NCBI GenBank assembly: GCA_001606155.1
Contig: LODT01000037.1
Location: 1,798,001-1,862,000 of the forward strand
Reading direction: 5' to 3'
DNA: 64,000 nt
Origin: Tieghemostelium lacteum
Lineage: Eukaryota; Evosea; Eumycetozoa; Dictyosteliales; Raperosteliaceae
Shown here: piece after piece, positions 37,892 through 50,424 of the stretch
Layout of the letters: every line of letters starts with the position of its first letter
How positions within the stretch are numbered: position 1 is the stretch's first letter
Program-made: the position numbers and the translations under genes
The notes under the pieces: generated by a model
Databases searched by the model: none
What the model was told of the DNA's origin: nothing
The model's input: only the letters and a program-made list of their open reading frames with translations

Positions 37892-38956
37892 ATGTCTTTA
37901 TTGATAAAGAGATTTTATTCTACAGGTATAAAGAATAGAGCTATTGCAAATGGTATTTGTGATGCCATTGGAAATACACCATTAATTAGAATTGGATCAC
38001 TATCAGAACAGACAAAATGTAATATCTATGCAAAAGCTGAATTTATGAATGTTGGTGGATCTGTTAAAGACAGAGCTGCTTTGTATATCATTAGAAAAGC
38101 TGAGGAAGAAGGTAAATTGAAACCTGGTGGTACAATTGTTGAAGGTACTGCTGGTAATACTGGTATTGGTATGGCACATATTGCCAATGCATTAGGATAC
38201 AAATGTGTAATTTATATGCCCAATACACAATCAGCTGAGAAGGTGAATTTATTAAGATCACTAGGTGCTCAGGTTAAATTAGTTCCTGCTGTTCCTTTTG
38301 AGGATCCACAGAACTATAACCACCAGGCAAAGAGAGAAGCAGAGTCTCTACCAAATGCCATATGGGGTAACCAATTTGATAATGTTCATAATAGATTAGC
38401 TCATTTTGAGACTACTGGACCAGAGATATGGCAGCAGACTAATGGAAAAGTTGATGGTTGGACATGTTCAACAGGTACTGGTGGAACATTTGCAGGGGTT
38501 TCAATGTATCTCAAACAAAAGAATCCAAAGATCACATGTGCAGTTGCAGATCCACCAGGTAGTGTAATTTATAATTACTTTAAAAATCCAAGTCTACCTC
38601 TAAAAAGAGAAGGTTCTTCAATTACAGAAGGTATAGGTCAAGGAAGAATCACAGATAATCTTCAAGGTGCAGTTAGTTTAGTTGATGATTCACTATTTAT
38701 ACCCGATTCTGAAACTATTCAAATGCTCTACAGAATGCTTTATCAAGAAGGTTTATTCATTGGTGCATCTTCAGCACTCAATGTTGTCGCTGCTGTAAAA
38801 TTAGCTGAGAAACTTGGACCAGGACACAACATTGTCACTGTACTTGCAGATTCAGCAACACGTTATCAAACCAATCTATTCAGTAAGAATTGGTTAACTA
38901 ACAAAGGTTTATTACAATATCTACCAAATGAATATCAACAACAACTTAACCAATAA
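37892..38956 (+). CDS. Cysteine synthase (O-acetylserine sulfhydrylase), probably mitochondrial
   Basis: 354 residues, single coding exon. The PLP-dependent fold type II signatures are present: [12 protein letters not shown] with the PLP lysine, [20 protein letters not shown] (phosphate/substrate loop), [10 protein letters not shown], and GIGQGRI. The GTAGNTGIG variant, rather than TSGNTGIA, groups it with fungal mitochondrial cysteine synthases (yeast MCY1, Neurospora cys-12). The N-terminus [16 protein letters not shown] looks like a mitochondrial presequence. It makes cysteine from O-acetylserine and sulfide. An AG directly before the ATG could be the end of a 5' UTR intron. Confidence 0.92.
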   Translation: MSLLIKRFYSTGIKNRAIANGICDAIGNTPLIRIGSLSEQTKCNIYAKAEFMNVGGSVKDRAALYIIRKAEEEGKLKPGGTIVEGTAGNTGIGMAHIANALGYKCVIYMPNTQSAEKVNLLRSLGAQVKLVPAVPFEDPQNYNHQAKREAESLPNAIWGNQFDNVHNRLAHFETTGPEIWQQTNGKVDGWTCSTGTGGTFAGVSMYLKQKNPKITCAVADPPGSVIYNYFKNPSLPLKREGSSITEGIGQGRITDNLQGAVSLVDDSLFIPDSETIQMLYRMLYQEGLFIGASSALNVVAAVKLAEKLGPGHNIVTVLADSATRYQTNLFSKNWLTNKGLLQYLPNEYQQQLNQ

Positions 38957-39044
38957 ACACACACATCTCCTTGTAAGTAAAATATCTAAAATCTCTATAC
39001 CAAACCAAAATCCATCCTGTATACATAAGCAGAGGCTATATTAT

Positions 39045-39716
39045 TTATTTCTTTAAATCAAATGATATTTTACAACCACATGATTTGATAGTATTCGGAT
39101 TCGATGCCACACAAAAACTGCTTCTCATTAGAGATGTTTCATAATCAATAACTGAACCTTCCATCATATCCAATGACAGTTTATCAATAACAACCTTTTC
39201 ATTGTCTTTGATAAATAATCTACATATATTTGTTACAAATAAATTAGGAGAGAGAAGGGAAAAGGAGAGGAATTAGTAATCTGAAAATTACTATATTTGT
39301 ATGTACTACTACTATTATTATTATTAATATTAAATTGGAATATTGATAATTTACACATCTTCTTCAGTCATAGGTTCACTACTATCAACTATCTTTATAA
39401 TATATTGGTAACCTGAACAACCACCAGTGTCAACCATCACTCTTAGTTTTTTATCTTTACCATTTTCCATTTTATTGAGTTTATGTAATTCGTTTACGCA
39501 ATTATCTGTTATAGTTATTTGGTATTTTTCTAAATTACTCTTTGTATCACTGTTATTTTGGAAATTTGCAGAAGATAATTGTAATCTATTTCCATTACCA
39601 AAGTATCTAACACCACTGTTGCTATAGTTATATATATAATTTAAATAGGATTTTATCACTGTCTTATCATTATTTATAATTTTATTGATATTTCTAGAAA
39701 TTATTGAATTGAACAT
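39045..39716 (-). CDS. isca2: Iron-sulfur cluster assembly protein ISCA2
   Basis: Exons 39716-39355 and 39219-39045 with a 135-bp phase-2 intron (GTAAAT..TAG) give 178 residues. An 70-residue mitochondrial leader precedes the A-type scaffold domain: ITITDNCVNELHKL, LRVMVDTGGCSGYQY with the first conserved Cys, VVIDKLSLDMMEGSVIDY, and the C-terminal NPNTIKSCGCKISF carrying the second and third Cys. The MRSSFCVASNP context is typical of ISCA2 rather than ISCA1. It matures mitochondrial 4Fe-4S proteins with ISCA1 and IBA57. Convergent with cysteine synthase. Confidence 0.93.
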
Positions 39717-39982
39717 TAATTATGTGAATTCACTAAAAAGGTACCTGTTTTGCCCCAGTCGAGTGTTTCTCTTTTTTAATAATTTATAAAATATGCAAAA
39801 TTAAAAAAAAAAAACCAAACTAATCATTTGTTTTCAATAGATTCTATTAACTGATTCTTTTTAATTATTCATATCTTTGAAAATTATACCTTATTTATTC
39901 ATTTCATATCACTATTATTATTAAAAATATACAAAAATTTTAATTTCATAAAAATCGATCACGTTAAACGAATTTAAAGACA

Positions 39983-40723
39983 ATGGCAGAAAACAAAAAC
40001 AACCCCAATACATTTTATAATAAACATATTAGAAATTTCTTTGATTTTAGCGGTGCATTAAAAGATCCAGAATGGTTAGGAACAAAAGTTAGACCAATGC
40101 TCAGTATGAGGACAACTAGAGTACTCACAGGAATTTTAGGTACAGCAGCTGTGTATATATCATTAGTTTCAGAATACGATGACCAAGGTTCAACTAGAAT
40201 AAGTGTTACTACTGATGTATGTACATACCCTCTATTAACATCATTATGAGTAATTTAGACACTAATCTCATGTATACCCATGCAGCTAAGAAACTATCAT
40301 GACAGAATGTTTAAAGAGTATTTAGATATAGATATTAGAGAGAAAATTAGAAATTTTGAGAGAAAGTTTAGAAGTGGTTTTGTTACTTCATCATCTCCTG
40401 TGACAAAGATGTCTGAGGAGGAAATAAATAAATTAAGTGCAGAAGAACAGTTTTCAATTAGAAAGGAAATTGAAAGAAAAAAGAATCAAGAATTACAAGA
40501 ACAAGAACAAATCAGAAAAGATCAACAATATCAACAAAAAAAACCTGTATTTAAGGTATATTCAAGTGAAGAGGAGAGAATTGATAGTATTATAAAAAAG
40601 TCAACTAATGATACCAATTTATTAGCTGATGTTGTCAATAAGGAATTTGAAAGATTGAATCTACAGAATAATGATAAATCTAAAAATATCATCCATTCAA
40701 CATCAACTTCCAATTTAAAATAA
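39983..40723 (+). CDS. Predicted mitochondrial membrane protein, unknown
   Basis: Exons 39983-40216 and 40286-40723 (69-bp phase-0 intron, GTATGT..CAG) give 223 residues. The N-terminus is basic, with NFFDFSGALKDPEWLGTKVRPML, then one hydrophobic helix (VLTGILGTAAVYISLVSEY). Next is a charged helical region (YHDRMFKEYLDIDIREKIRNFERKF) and a long Lys/Glu/Gln coiled segment. I recognise no family. Size and topology would suit an organelle membrane-complex assembly or structural protein. It converges on another small single-pass protein across a spacer with a 20-bp palindrome. Confidence 0.65.
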
Positions 40724-40808
40724 ACACTCAAAAACCCAATTTAAATTGTAATTTTTGAAATGGTCTCTGAATTGGCGCTACAACATTATAATAATGATTA
40801 TAGATGGT

Positions 40809-40828
40809 TGGCATTTTATAAAATGCCA
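40809..40828. terminator. Perfect 20-bp palindrome between convergent genes
   Basis: TGGCATTTTA is followed directly by its reverse complement TAAAATGCCA. It lies 86 bp past one stop codon and 17 bp past the other, in the shared 3' region of two convergent genes. It could form a cruciform or a hairpin in both transcripts; a role in 3'-end formation is inferred. Confidence 0.45.
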
Positions 40829-40844
40829 GATACCCTTAAAATCA

Positions 40845-41274
40845 TTATTGATTATTATTATTATTATTATTATTATTTAAATTTGGATTACCTTTTACAA
40901 TGGTAACTCTTTCAGAAGCAGGTTTAGTATAATCAATTATTTTATATGTTCTTTCTGATTCATTTCTATTCAGAATCTTATTAAATGGATTATCCTTTGG
41001 ATCCATTTGATCAAAATATAAACCTGATGCTGATAAAAAGAAGATTCCCAAACTAATGTAAATTCTTTTTTTTGGATCAATTTGCTACATAATTAATACC
41101 AAATGTGGGGTGGAATAAAAAATTATTAATATTCTGTCAATTTTGGGCAAGAAATGTTGAGTAAAAAATAAAAAGATGAATAGATCTTGAATAGCTCTAG
41201 ATTTAGATGAAATTTACTTTATATCTTTCCCATAGGGATAGTTTGTGGGATGTTACACGTGAATCTGGACTCAT
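40845..41274 (-). CDS. Small single-pass membrane protein, unknown
   Basis: Exon 1 (41274-41218, MSPDSRVTSHKLSLWERYK) and exon 2 (41084-40845) flank a 133-bp phase-0 intron (GTAAAT..TAG). The 98-residue product has one transmembrane helix (RIYISLGIFFLSASGLYF). It is followed by a conserved-looking polar segment (DQMDPKDNPFNKIL, ERTYKIIDYTKPASERVTIVKG) and a poly-Asn end. The topology is that of small mitochondrial inner-membrane or ER proteins, but no family is recognised. The first exon is only 19 codons, so the start is less certain than the rest. Confidence 0.6.
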
Positions 41275-41515
41275 GTCTAAAAACTGCAACTAAAAAAAAA
41301 AAAAAAAATAATAATTTTGCTTTACTTGTTTGTTTCATGTAATTTATTTATTGAAACCAACTATTTATCATAATTTAAAAACATTAAGAGGAAGAATATT
41401 TTAGTAGTCTAGAGTAGTTTTTATCATAATTTAAATCAAAAACAAATATATTTAGCACACCACACAATACTCATTAGTGAAATTTCTAATTTGTTATTAT
41501 TTTATATACACTATT

Positions 41516-42964
41516 ATGGATAACATAATAGAGACATTTGACAGACTTAAACTATCAACAACTGAAGAACAAATAGAAGATATATGTTTTGAGATTAGAT
41601 CCTATCTCAGTAGGGACGCATCATTTGTACTCAAAAGCGAACTTATACCCTATATTGGATTGGGACTAGACATTAAGACACACAGTGAAGTAAACTACAC
41701 AACACTCCTCCAATTCAATGTCTTGGTACAAGAGAAGGCTACTGATGTTCTAAAATACCTCCTATCTACTGAATACATCTATAAACTAGTTGACCTTCTT
41801 GCCAGTCCCAATCTCAAGATTGCGGTGATGGTTATGGGTATTCTCAAGAAACTCTTACTTATACCCGTAGAAGGCGAGAAGTTCATGTTGTCCACTCAGT
41901 TTAGTAACTATTTTACAGAGTTTTATCAAAAACACAGTAAAGAGTCGACAGAAGTTCAATTTAGATGTTTTGATATAGCAGCTATCATACTATCTAAGGA
42001 TAACAAATCTTTGATACAAAAATACAATCCCTTCTTGATGATGATATCAGATACATTTGAAAAGACCTCAGATGAACTCATTCAGATGAATGTCATTGAG
42101 ATTATCAGTACGATATGTCTACAGACACAGGGGCTGTTGTTGGTTAAAAATATTGGAATTTTTGAGAATTTCAATAAGAGGTTATTAGAGACTATAAAGA
42201 TTGCAGAGGACACCCAAGTGGATATAAACACTCTACCTCTACCTTTACTCAACAAGATTATTAATTTTGTTGGGTCTGTATCATCCATCTCCAATGAAAA
42301 CACCCAGATTCTCTTTCAAAATGATTTTATGAAAGTTTTTGAATACCACTTGGAAAACCACCACCAAAACACACTGTCAAAATACTTTTTAAATTCTATA
42401 ATTACAGCACTTGGGAATATGGGTGTCAATAATAAAGGACTGGATATGATACTACAACAACCTCAGATTATGAAGGACTATATGGAACTGATTCTAAGTA
42501 ACGATCACCAGATATCTACTAGTGTGATGATCAGTTTCTCCATTATGCTACATAATAAAGATCCTTTGAATATCGTCTCTGAGAAACTGTACCAGATCTA
42601 CCAGACCATACCTAGTGAGCTACTATCACAGAGGTTATTAAAGAACTTGACCTCACCTCAAGAGGAGGTGAAAAAAGCAAATTTCTCACTATTGACATCA
42701 CTGTGTATACATAGTTGGGGTGTGGAAGATGTCATTAAAATTCCAGGGTTCTACGAATATCTGATTGGACACTTTAATGAGACCAATAAGATCTATAGAG
42801 AATGGAAATTCAAGATTATTCAAAATATTGTAGATAATCATCAGGAACTATTTAAAACCTCTCCTGAGAAGATTTCACAATTTCATCAGTTGACTAACTA
42901 TCTTCGTCGTGGTCCACATTACATTGAAACTGAATCTAGAGTTGACTATGCTACTGTACCATAA
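41516..42964 (+). CDS. psmD5: 26S proteasome assembly chaperone PSMD5/S5b-like
   Basis: The true ATG is at 41516 (MDNIIETFDRLKLS), giving 482 residues, single exon. The whole protein is alpha-helical HEAT/ARM-like repeats (KYLLSTEYIYKLVDLLASPNLKIAVMVMGILKKLL, MNVIEIISTICLQTQGLLLV, LPLPLLNKIINFVGS). It ends with a conserved C-terminus (YLRRGPHYIETESRVDYATVP). Length and repeat style match PSMD5, which binds the Rpt1-Rpt2 base module during 19S assembly. The assignment rests on overall resemblance, not on a unique motif, so a different HEAT protein remains possible. GC is slightly higher than in neighbours. Confidence 0.7.
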   Translation: MDNIIETFDRLKLSTTEEQIEDICFEIRSYLSRDASFVLKSELIPYIGLGLDIKTHSEVNYTTLLQFNVLVQEKATDVLKYLLSTEYIYKLVDLLASPNLKIAVMVMGILKKLLLIPVEGEKFMLSTQFSNYFTEFYQKHSKESTEVQFRCFDIAAIILSKDNKSLIQKYNPFLMMISDTFEKTSDELIQMNVIEIISTICLQTQGLLLVKNIGIFENFNKRLLETIKIAEDTQVDINTLPLPLLNKIINFVGSVSSISNENTQILFQNDFMKVFEYHLENHHQNTLSKYFLNSIITALGNMGVNNKGLDMILQQPQIMKDYMELILSNDHQISTSVMISFSIMLHNKDPLNIVSEKLYQIYQTIPSELLSQRLLKNLTSPQEEVKKANFSLLTSLCIHSWGVEDVIKIPGFYEYLIGHFNETNKIYREWKFKIIQNIVDNHQELFKTSPEKISQFHQLTNYLRRGPHYIETESRVDYATVP

Positions 42965-43377
42965 ATAAAAAAATATAAATATATATATACTTATTCAATG
43001 CCATCACCATCATGTCCCAAGAAAAACAATAAATTCTTTTACTATAAAATTATATAAATATACATTTATATATATATATAAAAATATAATAAACTCTCAC
43101 ACCAAAACACACACAATTACATTTCCCCACCCACACAAGTAGAATTATTTTATTTTAAAAATAATAACAATGTCTTTTTAACCTTGTTAACAATTTCTAA
43201 TTTATTTTTTTAGAAATTTCACTAAAGTAAAAATATTTATTACTATTAAAACTATTCTTATTATAACCAAGTCTATCTTTTTAATTATCTATTAATTTTC
43301 AATGTTTTATAAATCTCAATTTATTTAATTTTACATTATTTTTTTTTTTTTTTTTTTCTAAATTTCTTAATTTTAAA
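42965..43377. other. Intergenic, promoter of the BCAS3-like gene
   Basis: 413 bp with no open frame. It includes a CA-rich stretch with CCCCACCCACACAA (43125-43138), which reads as a GT-rich G-box-like element on the other strand, and a long T-run just before the ATG region. Confidence 0.45.
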
Positions 43378-46300
43378 ATGATGAACCTAAATGTAAATAG
43401 TAATAATATAACAGGTTCATCACCACAACAACAAATACAAACACCAATAATCTCTACTTCATATGGCGGTATGAATGCAGAGGAAAAATCGAGTTATCTA
43501 AACCAGTCTGTAATTAGTGGATACATTAAAGGCATTTCATCATATATTCCAACTAGTATAAAGTCATCTCTGAAAAAACAAATATCAAATTCACCAGTTC
43601 TAGATGGTAACGATAAAGATACTTTAGTTGGTACATTTTTTGATGAATGTGAAATACAATATGAAAAGTATGTGTTTTAGTGGATATATAAGTCAGACTT
43701 ATTTGTTTGAAAAAATTTTTTTTAAAGAATTCAATTAATAACACCTCTATTATTTGAAATTACAAATGTAGACATAAATTATTAATAAATTGTTATAATA
43801 ATGGGTTTCAAGTTTGGGATCTAAATCATGTTGAAGGTGTAAAAGAGATACTTAGTATCAGAGAGACAGGTTTAATTAAATTTTGTAAAGTTTTAGCAAA
43901 TCCATTAGAACAAGATGACCCATCTTCTAATTTCTATGGTAAAAGACCACTGTTGGCAGTGGTCTCTGGTGAGGATACCAAACATGTAAGCAAGAATATG
44001 GTTAGAATATTCTCACTTCAGACTACAGAGTTGGTAAATATATATAAATTTAGAACACCAATCTACAATGTACTCTCCAATAGACAACTGGTATTGGTAT
44101 GTCTCAAAGAGCGTATTGTTGGATTCAACCCATTGACTATGAGTAAGGAGATATCCTTACCTTGTTACCCTAGTTTAAATACCTTTGGTGTTGTAGCTTT
44201 GGGATCACGTTGGATTGCATTTGTAGACTATGAGACATCTCACCAAGGTGCTTATACAGTACCTTCATCCTCTTCTGGCTATCCACCAAATCAACAGATG
44301 AAATATCAGAATCAGACAAGTTATGACGCAGCTGTTGATGTTGCTACTGATCTTGCAAAAGAGACATTACAGAAACTCTATTATTTTGGTGACATGTCTA
44401 GAAAAAAGGTGTCTTCTTATCTCTATTCTAATGGAACTGAAGGAGGACAAGGAGGAGGTTCAGGGTCACTAGATAGTCATGATCATCTATCTATATCACC
44501 TAGTAACAATTCAGCTTTATCTTCATTTGTTCAGATGCAAACACCAGAGGTTGGGGGTGTTATTGTAGTCTATGATTTCATTAAACAGAAACCAGTTACA
44601 GTTATTAAACCACCACACAGCCAACCTATAAGCTATCTCTCATTTGACCAATCTGGAACATTATTATTCTCAACCTCTACAGAAGGTACCAAAGTGAATA
44701 TCTATCGAATCATTCCTTTCACTAATTCATTGGTAATATCATCACCCAATACCTTTGGGTCTAGTAATGTAGGCAATTCACATGGCGATTCAACATTTAG
44801 ACAAATTTATGTACTCAAAAGAGGTATTACCAATGCCTCTGTACAAGGTATCTCTGTTAATGAAACTAGTAAATGGGTCAGTTTGACTACAAGTCGTGGA
44901 ACAACACATATATTTGCAATTAACCCACTTGGTGGAGAAGTTGATATTCATACCCATATCACCAAATCACCATCTTCCAAAAGTATTCATCATCCAGTTG
45001 ACTACTATAGCAGTTCAGTTAGAAACCTCATTCCAAACCTCTTGACACTAAATGCAATGGATCGTATTAAACTTGGAAATGAACAATCTCAAGAAGACAG
45101 TACTGGAAAAATGGTAAATGTAAGTCAATTCTCAACTGCTGGAAATGCATGTTTTATTGAATCGGATCAACCAAATGTTGAAAAACTCTTTGTAGTCTCT
45201 CCAACTGGTCAGTTAATTCTCTTTGAAATTCGTCCACAAAAACCACCTCCCAATCAAGACCAAATCAATGAGAATGCATTATGTCTATCAATGTCTGCTG
45301 TATCGGAATGGGATGTATGTCGTAAGACTAGACATCCAGAATACAAGGCAATGAATACACCATTTACAAATGAAAATCTTCACAGAGTCAGTAACTATAA
45401 TCAACTAAAACAATTGGATGATGATGCTCGTTGGTTGTATAATGTGGAGATTGTAACTCACAGTCAAGATATTAAAGCAGTTTGGGGAATTCCACAATTT
45501 TCATTTAGATCCATTTCCTCATTTGACCCTAACCAATCAAGTCAAACTAAATCATTCTTTGATATTGATTATCCAGATGGTGAACCAATCAAATTGGAGA
45601 AGAAGAAATCAATCGTCTCCCCAAGACCTTCAGATCAGGTAAATGGTATCAATGGAGGTATTATGGATCACCATCATATCCCATCACAAAAGAATAATAG
45701 CAACTCATTGGATATCAACAGTCATAACAGTGGTATAGGTGCATTTACCAACATTAACAATGACGATGAAGATGATATGGAAATGATTTTGAAAATTAAT
45801 GAGGCTATGGAAACCTCAATCACTCAAATGAAACCAATGTCCCAGACATTTGAAGATTATAAACCTCAAATGGGAAATAATGTAAAACTATCTCCACCAA
45901 ATATCTCCAAAATCAACGAATTTTCACGTATGAATGATCATTTACCAATTCCACAACAACCATCTCAACAACAAAATAGTGGAATTGAAGATTCTGTATT
46001 TATGAAACCATCTCTATCCAATAATAATGAAAAATATAAAAAACAGCAACAACAACCTCCAATTCCTACAACACCCACATCATTGTTAGCAAATAATGAT
46101 GACAGTCAATATTTTAATTATCCATCACTTTCATCAATTCAATCTTCAAGTCCCACAACAGTGAACACCAATAATTCTACTGCTACCACAACCACCACCA
46201 CAACTAATTCAAGTAACTCAATACCAATCCCTATTCCAACTAAAAAACTACCACCAATTACCAAAGCATCATCAAATATAATGCCAGATTTGGATGATTT

Positions 46301-46430
46301 TGGTACCAACTTCTCACCACCATCGAATGCCAGTAATTCTTCAACATCTTCATCATCTTCAAGTCCAAGACTTCCATTTTCATCTCCACCAAAACAAGCA
46401 GCGAATTCTGGAAAAGGTAAAAGAAAGTAA
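43378..46430 (+). CDS. BCAS3-like WD40 protein
   Basis: Exons 43378-43667 and 43772-46430 (104-bp phase-2 intron, GTATGT..TAG) give 982 residues. The N-terminal half is a beta-propeller: LLINCYNNGFQVWDL at the splice junction, RPLLAVVSGED, VRIFSLQTTELVNIYKF, PISYLSFDQSGTLLFSTSTEGTKVNIYRI. The BCAS3 domain includes ISVNETSKWVSLTTSRGTTHIFAINPLGG. The C-terminal 350 residues are Ser/Asn/Pro/Gln low complexity ending in basic KGKRK. BCAS3 with PHAF1 binds phosphoinositides at the phagophore and also affects the cytoskeleton in animals; the same role here is inferred. Confidence 0.85.
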
Positions 46431-46852
46431 TAACTTCAAAATCTCATAAAATATATCATAATATAGTAAATTTATAAAAATATAGTAATAATATAATATA
46501 GTATAAAAAAAAAAAGAAATAACTTCAAAAAATATAGAATTCAAGAATATACTTCATTTTGTAAATAAACAATCATCTCTTTTTTTTTTTTTTTTGTGTA
46601 CATATAATAACTTATATTCCAAAGGTTTAATCTATTTTTTTATAATACAAATAAAATTATTTACTTTTTTTTTATTCTCTTTTTTTGTTATAAAGAAAAG
46701 AATTTGATGTTTTTGTTAACATATTGTTGTTGTTGTTGTTGTTGTTGTTTGTAAAGAAGGTTTTGATTTAAACTGATAATAAATATCTTGTAAGATGTTA
46801 AGTGTGAGGGGGTGTTATGGGATGTATGTTGATAAATAAATTATTATTATGT
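46431..46852. other. Convergent spacer with (TTG)8 microsatellite
   Basis: 422 bp between the convergent BCAS3-like and PH/coiled-coil genes. It contains eight TTG units at 46724-46747, many A/T runs and a G-rich patch (46801-46830). No coding frame; probably 3' UTRs. Confidence 0.5.
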
Positions 46853-47998
46853 CTATTTTTTGTTTGAGGATTGTTGACTATTGAGAGTTTGAGATCTTTT
46901 ATTAATTTCATTCAAAACCTCTAATCTCTTAGTTGCATATTTTTCCTGTATTAAATTTATTTCTTGTTCTCTCAGTTTGTTCAATTGGTTCTTTATCAAT
47001 TGAATCTCTTTTAATCTGTCAGCAGTTTGTTTCTCAACTTCATTTACAATTTGATGATTTAAAATTTCCAATAGTCTCTCAGTCTCCTCTTGAGACAGTA
47101 AATCTTTTTTTCTATTCAGTTCTGATGAAAATGTATTTAAATTGAATTTCTCTTTAAGTGCCATCATAGTTGGTGTTATATGAACTGTTCTTGATGGTTT
47201 CTCTAAAAATGATGATGGTGGGGTTGACCCTGTCGATGACTGGTCATCACCAATTGTATCAAATGATCTATTAATATCTACACTACCTGTTGAACTCTAT
47301 CATTGTTAAGTTTTAAGTATTAATATCCAATGAATAATTCAAAATCAATCTAATATTTGACCCTTACTTTTAATTGTCCACCTATATTATTAACACTATT
47401 CTTTAGATTGATTTGTTTTGGTTTTAAAAGTTTTGAAATGGATTGTACCCATTCATCTCTATCCTGACCATCGGTAGCACATATTCTATAATTTCTCTCA
47501 ACTGTAACAACTTTAAAACAATGTTTCTTTTTTGATTGTGGTTTATCATCTGTTTCCACTGACATTATTGAATCTATACTAATTGATCCTTTTTCTATAC
47601 TCTATTATATTGTCAACATATTTTCTGTTATATTAGATTATCTAAAGCTAAAATTTTAAAAAAAAAAAAAAAACTAGAAACATCAAGTTCACATACATTT
47701 TGTGATTTGTAATAATGAAGTCCTTCTTCATTTAAAATACACCATCTACGCTTCCACGTTTTTATCCTACCTCCTTGTTTATTAATCTGTTGATTCAACT
47801 CATATTAATATCCCCTATGCTAAAATAATGCTATGATGTATATTTCCCAAACTTACACTTCCTTCTTTTAATATTTTCTAATTAAAGTAGATAGAAATGA
47901 AAAATTAGTAATCAAACACTCCAAAACTTTGGAAAATCTAATGAAATATATACCTTTTGTAAATGTCCATTTGAATCTTTTAGAGTGTTATTTGTCAT
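46853..47998 (-). CDS. PH-domain protein with C-terminal coiled coil, five exons
   Basis: Five exons, all phase 0: 47998-47954, 47877-47857 (only 21 nt), 47786-47697, 47601-47368 and 47296-46853. The 277-residue product starts MTNNTLKDSNGHLQK. The PH domain is spread over the first four exons (HLQKILKEGSINKQGGRIKTWKRRW, CILNEEGLHYYKS, CFKVVTVERNYRICATDGQDRDEWVQSISKLL); its continuity strongly supports the splicing. A Ser/Pro linker and a Glu/Lys/Gln coiled coil (about 195-260) follow. PH domains bind phosphoinositides or proteins. No catalytic domain is present, so an adaptor role at membranes is likely. Confidence 0.82.
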
Positions 47999-48183
47999 TT
48001 TCACTCATTTGGTGTTTATCACTAGATTTCAAAAAAAAAAAAAACAAAAAAAATTAAAAAAAAAATATATCACTCCCTTGATTTTGATCTAGCCAATCCG
48101 ATATTGTCTAAACGAGAATTTAAAAAAAAAAAAAACAAAAATAAATCTTTAAATAAAAAATTCTATAAATAGAAATGTAAATT

Positions 48184-50424
48184 TTAATCAGTGCATGGTT
48201 CTTCATCATTATCAACAGTATTTGAAATTGTTGATGTAGAATCATTCTGTACAAAGGATGAAGACTGGGTGGTTATACTAATACTGTTATTATTTAGATT
48301 GTTAACAGATGAAGAATTGGAATTGTTATCTGATTGACTGTTGACCAGTATGTCTCTGGATTCTGAAAGACTTGACTCAGAACCTGAGGTTTTCTTCATT
48401 TTAATCGATGAACTTCTAGATGATTTTCTATTATTTGAAGATGAGGAAGATGACGATGATGAGGGTGTCTTACTACTAGATCTACTAGTAAGATTATTCA
48501 CAGTAGATGTTACCTTGTTAGCAACTGCTTTGGATACTCTAGAATTTCTCCATACATTAATCATATTTGGATCTATTCCATAGACCAAGAAAGCCATAAA
48601 TCCAATAGATGCTGTTGTAATAGTTCCAACATATCTAAATGCAAATCCAGGTAAATTCAATGGACATCTTTCATCATGCGACACAAGTGAATTTTGAGTT
48701 CTATACAAACAATCTACCCACTCTACTAATAATTCTTCATAAACACTTTCTTTTAGGTAGAATTTAAAAAAGCTATTATATGTAATTACAAATAATAAAT
48801 AAATCATTAAAAATACAATTTTCATCTGTGAGATTTTGAAAAAATGTAAAAGTTAGTATTCTGAAATTTGTAAAGTACTAATTCATATTAATTATAACAT
48901 ACATTATAGATTGCAACATTTCTATTTGGGTATTCTTTATACATTTTTGCAATGTTATAAACACCATAGCATGTAAATATAAATATGATTAATACCATTA
49001 TCCATGATGGTACATAGTATAATGTGTATTGCCAAGCATCAGTATGTGTTGGTGCGTAAATCCAACAACCATAGGATATTAGTGATGAATTATATGTTTT
49101 ACCCATTAATGGAATTAATCCAAAGAGTATTGTTAATGTCCATGCACCAATTCTAATAAATTTAAAATATATATTTTTTTCTAGATTGATAGTATATTAT
49201 ATTAGTAAATCAGTGGTGGTTTTCAAAATATTTTGATGAGGGTAGGTAGTATACAAACTTATTCTACTTGTAAGGAATACATCATAACAAGCTACACTCC
49301 ACCAAATAAATGTACCCATAGTTCCAAATTGGTAGAGGAAACCAGACCAACCACATCTCATATCACTTTCTTGTGATATAAATCTACCTGGATCATTATC
49401 AGCACAAACAAATTCTAGATCTGGTTTAGAGAATTCCAAGAAATAGGATATATCTACAATTATAGTTGCAGCGGTAAATGATAGAATGATTTCATATTTC
49501 TTTGAATACTTTCCAGCCATCACTACAAAACTTAGAATCAAAAAAATGGAGCCAAAAAAGGAGAGAAAGTATACAACAGCTTTAGTGTAGTAACTGACTT
49601 TCTCTTGATATTTAGTAAGAATATGGAATGGACAAGGTATTGCACATTGTCCAATTGCAAAATAATTTTTTTTAGTATCTAAATCCTCTTGACTGACTTT
49701 GATAAGTGGTGATGGACATGGTACATCAACTTCACCTGAATTTGCTGTGACACCATCTGCTGTACACTGTATAGTTTGATTTGAAGGTCCGCCTATAGAC
49801 GTCAAATCATATATTGTAGAATTATCTGGATATTGTGGTCCATCTACTGTCGTATAATTACATTTATATTCATTTGGAAATAATGATATATAATTACTGC
49901 ATTCATATTCATTTAAATCTGTATTTTTATCTAATATTAGTTTCATTTAACCGCCCCCTATTACAAGTTTTCTTTGAAAATCCAAAAATATCATACCACA
50001 AAATGATTGACACGGATAACTTGGTAATGAAATTGAATTGGTATTAAATGTAAATGTTTGGCATGGTTGATAATTCTATAATTTTAATACCAAATATGGA
50101 ATTAGTATAACCTATAGTTTTTAAAAATAAATTGATAAATACTTTTAAACAAACTAAACCTTTAAATGAAGCAATACAAGTTTGATTGCCTGTTAAAGAA
50201 GCTGCGCCAATTAAATATGATAAAATATCTTCTGTTTCTTGTTGAGTTTGATTTACAATTAAATATATATTATGATTTACAAGTGTATTGTAGCACTGTG
50301 ATGTCTCTAATAGAGTTTCGCATCTTCCATTAGTTTCAAATGATTCCACAAAAATATTGAAATTCAAGTAACTACCAAAGATATTTAATAGTAGCAAAAC
50401 TACAAAAAAATATCCACTTTTCAT
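48184..50424 (-). CDS. Frizzled/smoothened-like seven-pass receptor
   Basis: Five exons: 50424-50143, 50075-49997, 49930-49259, 49180-48903 and 48825-48184, all frame-checked, give 650 residues. A signal peptide (1-18) and a Cys-rich frizzled-like ectodomain (CETLLETSQCYNTL, CIASFKGLVC, NYQPCQTF, YPCQSFCDKNT) come first. Seven membrane helices follow from about residue 233 (YFLSFFGSIFLILSFVVMAG) to 521 (YVGTITTASIGFMAFLVYG). Then comes a 130-residue Ser/Asn cytosolic tail. This is the Fsl family, greatly expanded in dictyostelids. Downstream of helix 7 the frizzled KTxxxW motif is reduced to its Trp (NMINVWRNSR), so Dishevelled-type coupling is not expected. Confidence 0.88.

Noticed and set aside
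46724-46747. (TTG)8 repeat as a possible coding poly-Gln/Asn tract
   Set aside because: No open frame spans it on either strand. It is a simple microsatellite in a 3' region, common in dictyostelid genomes.
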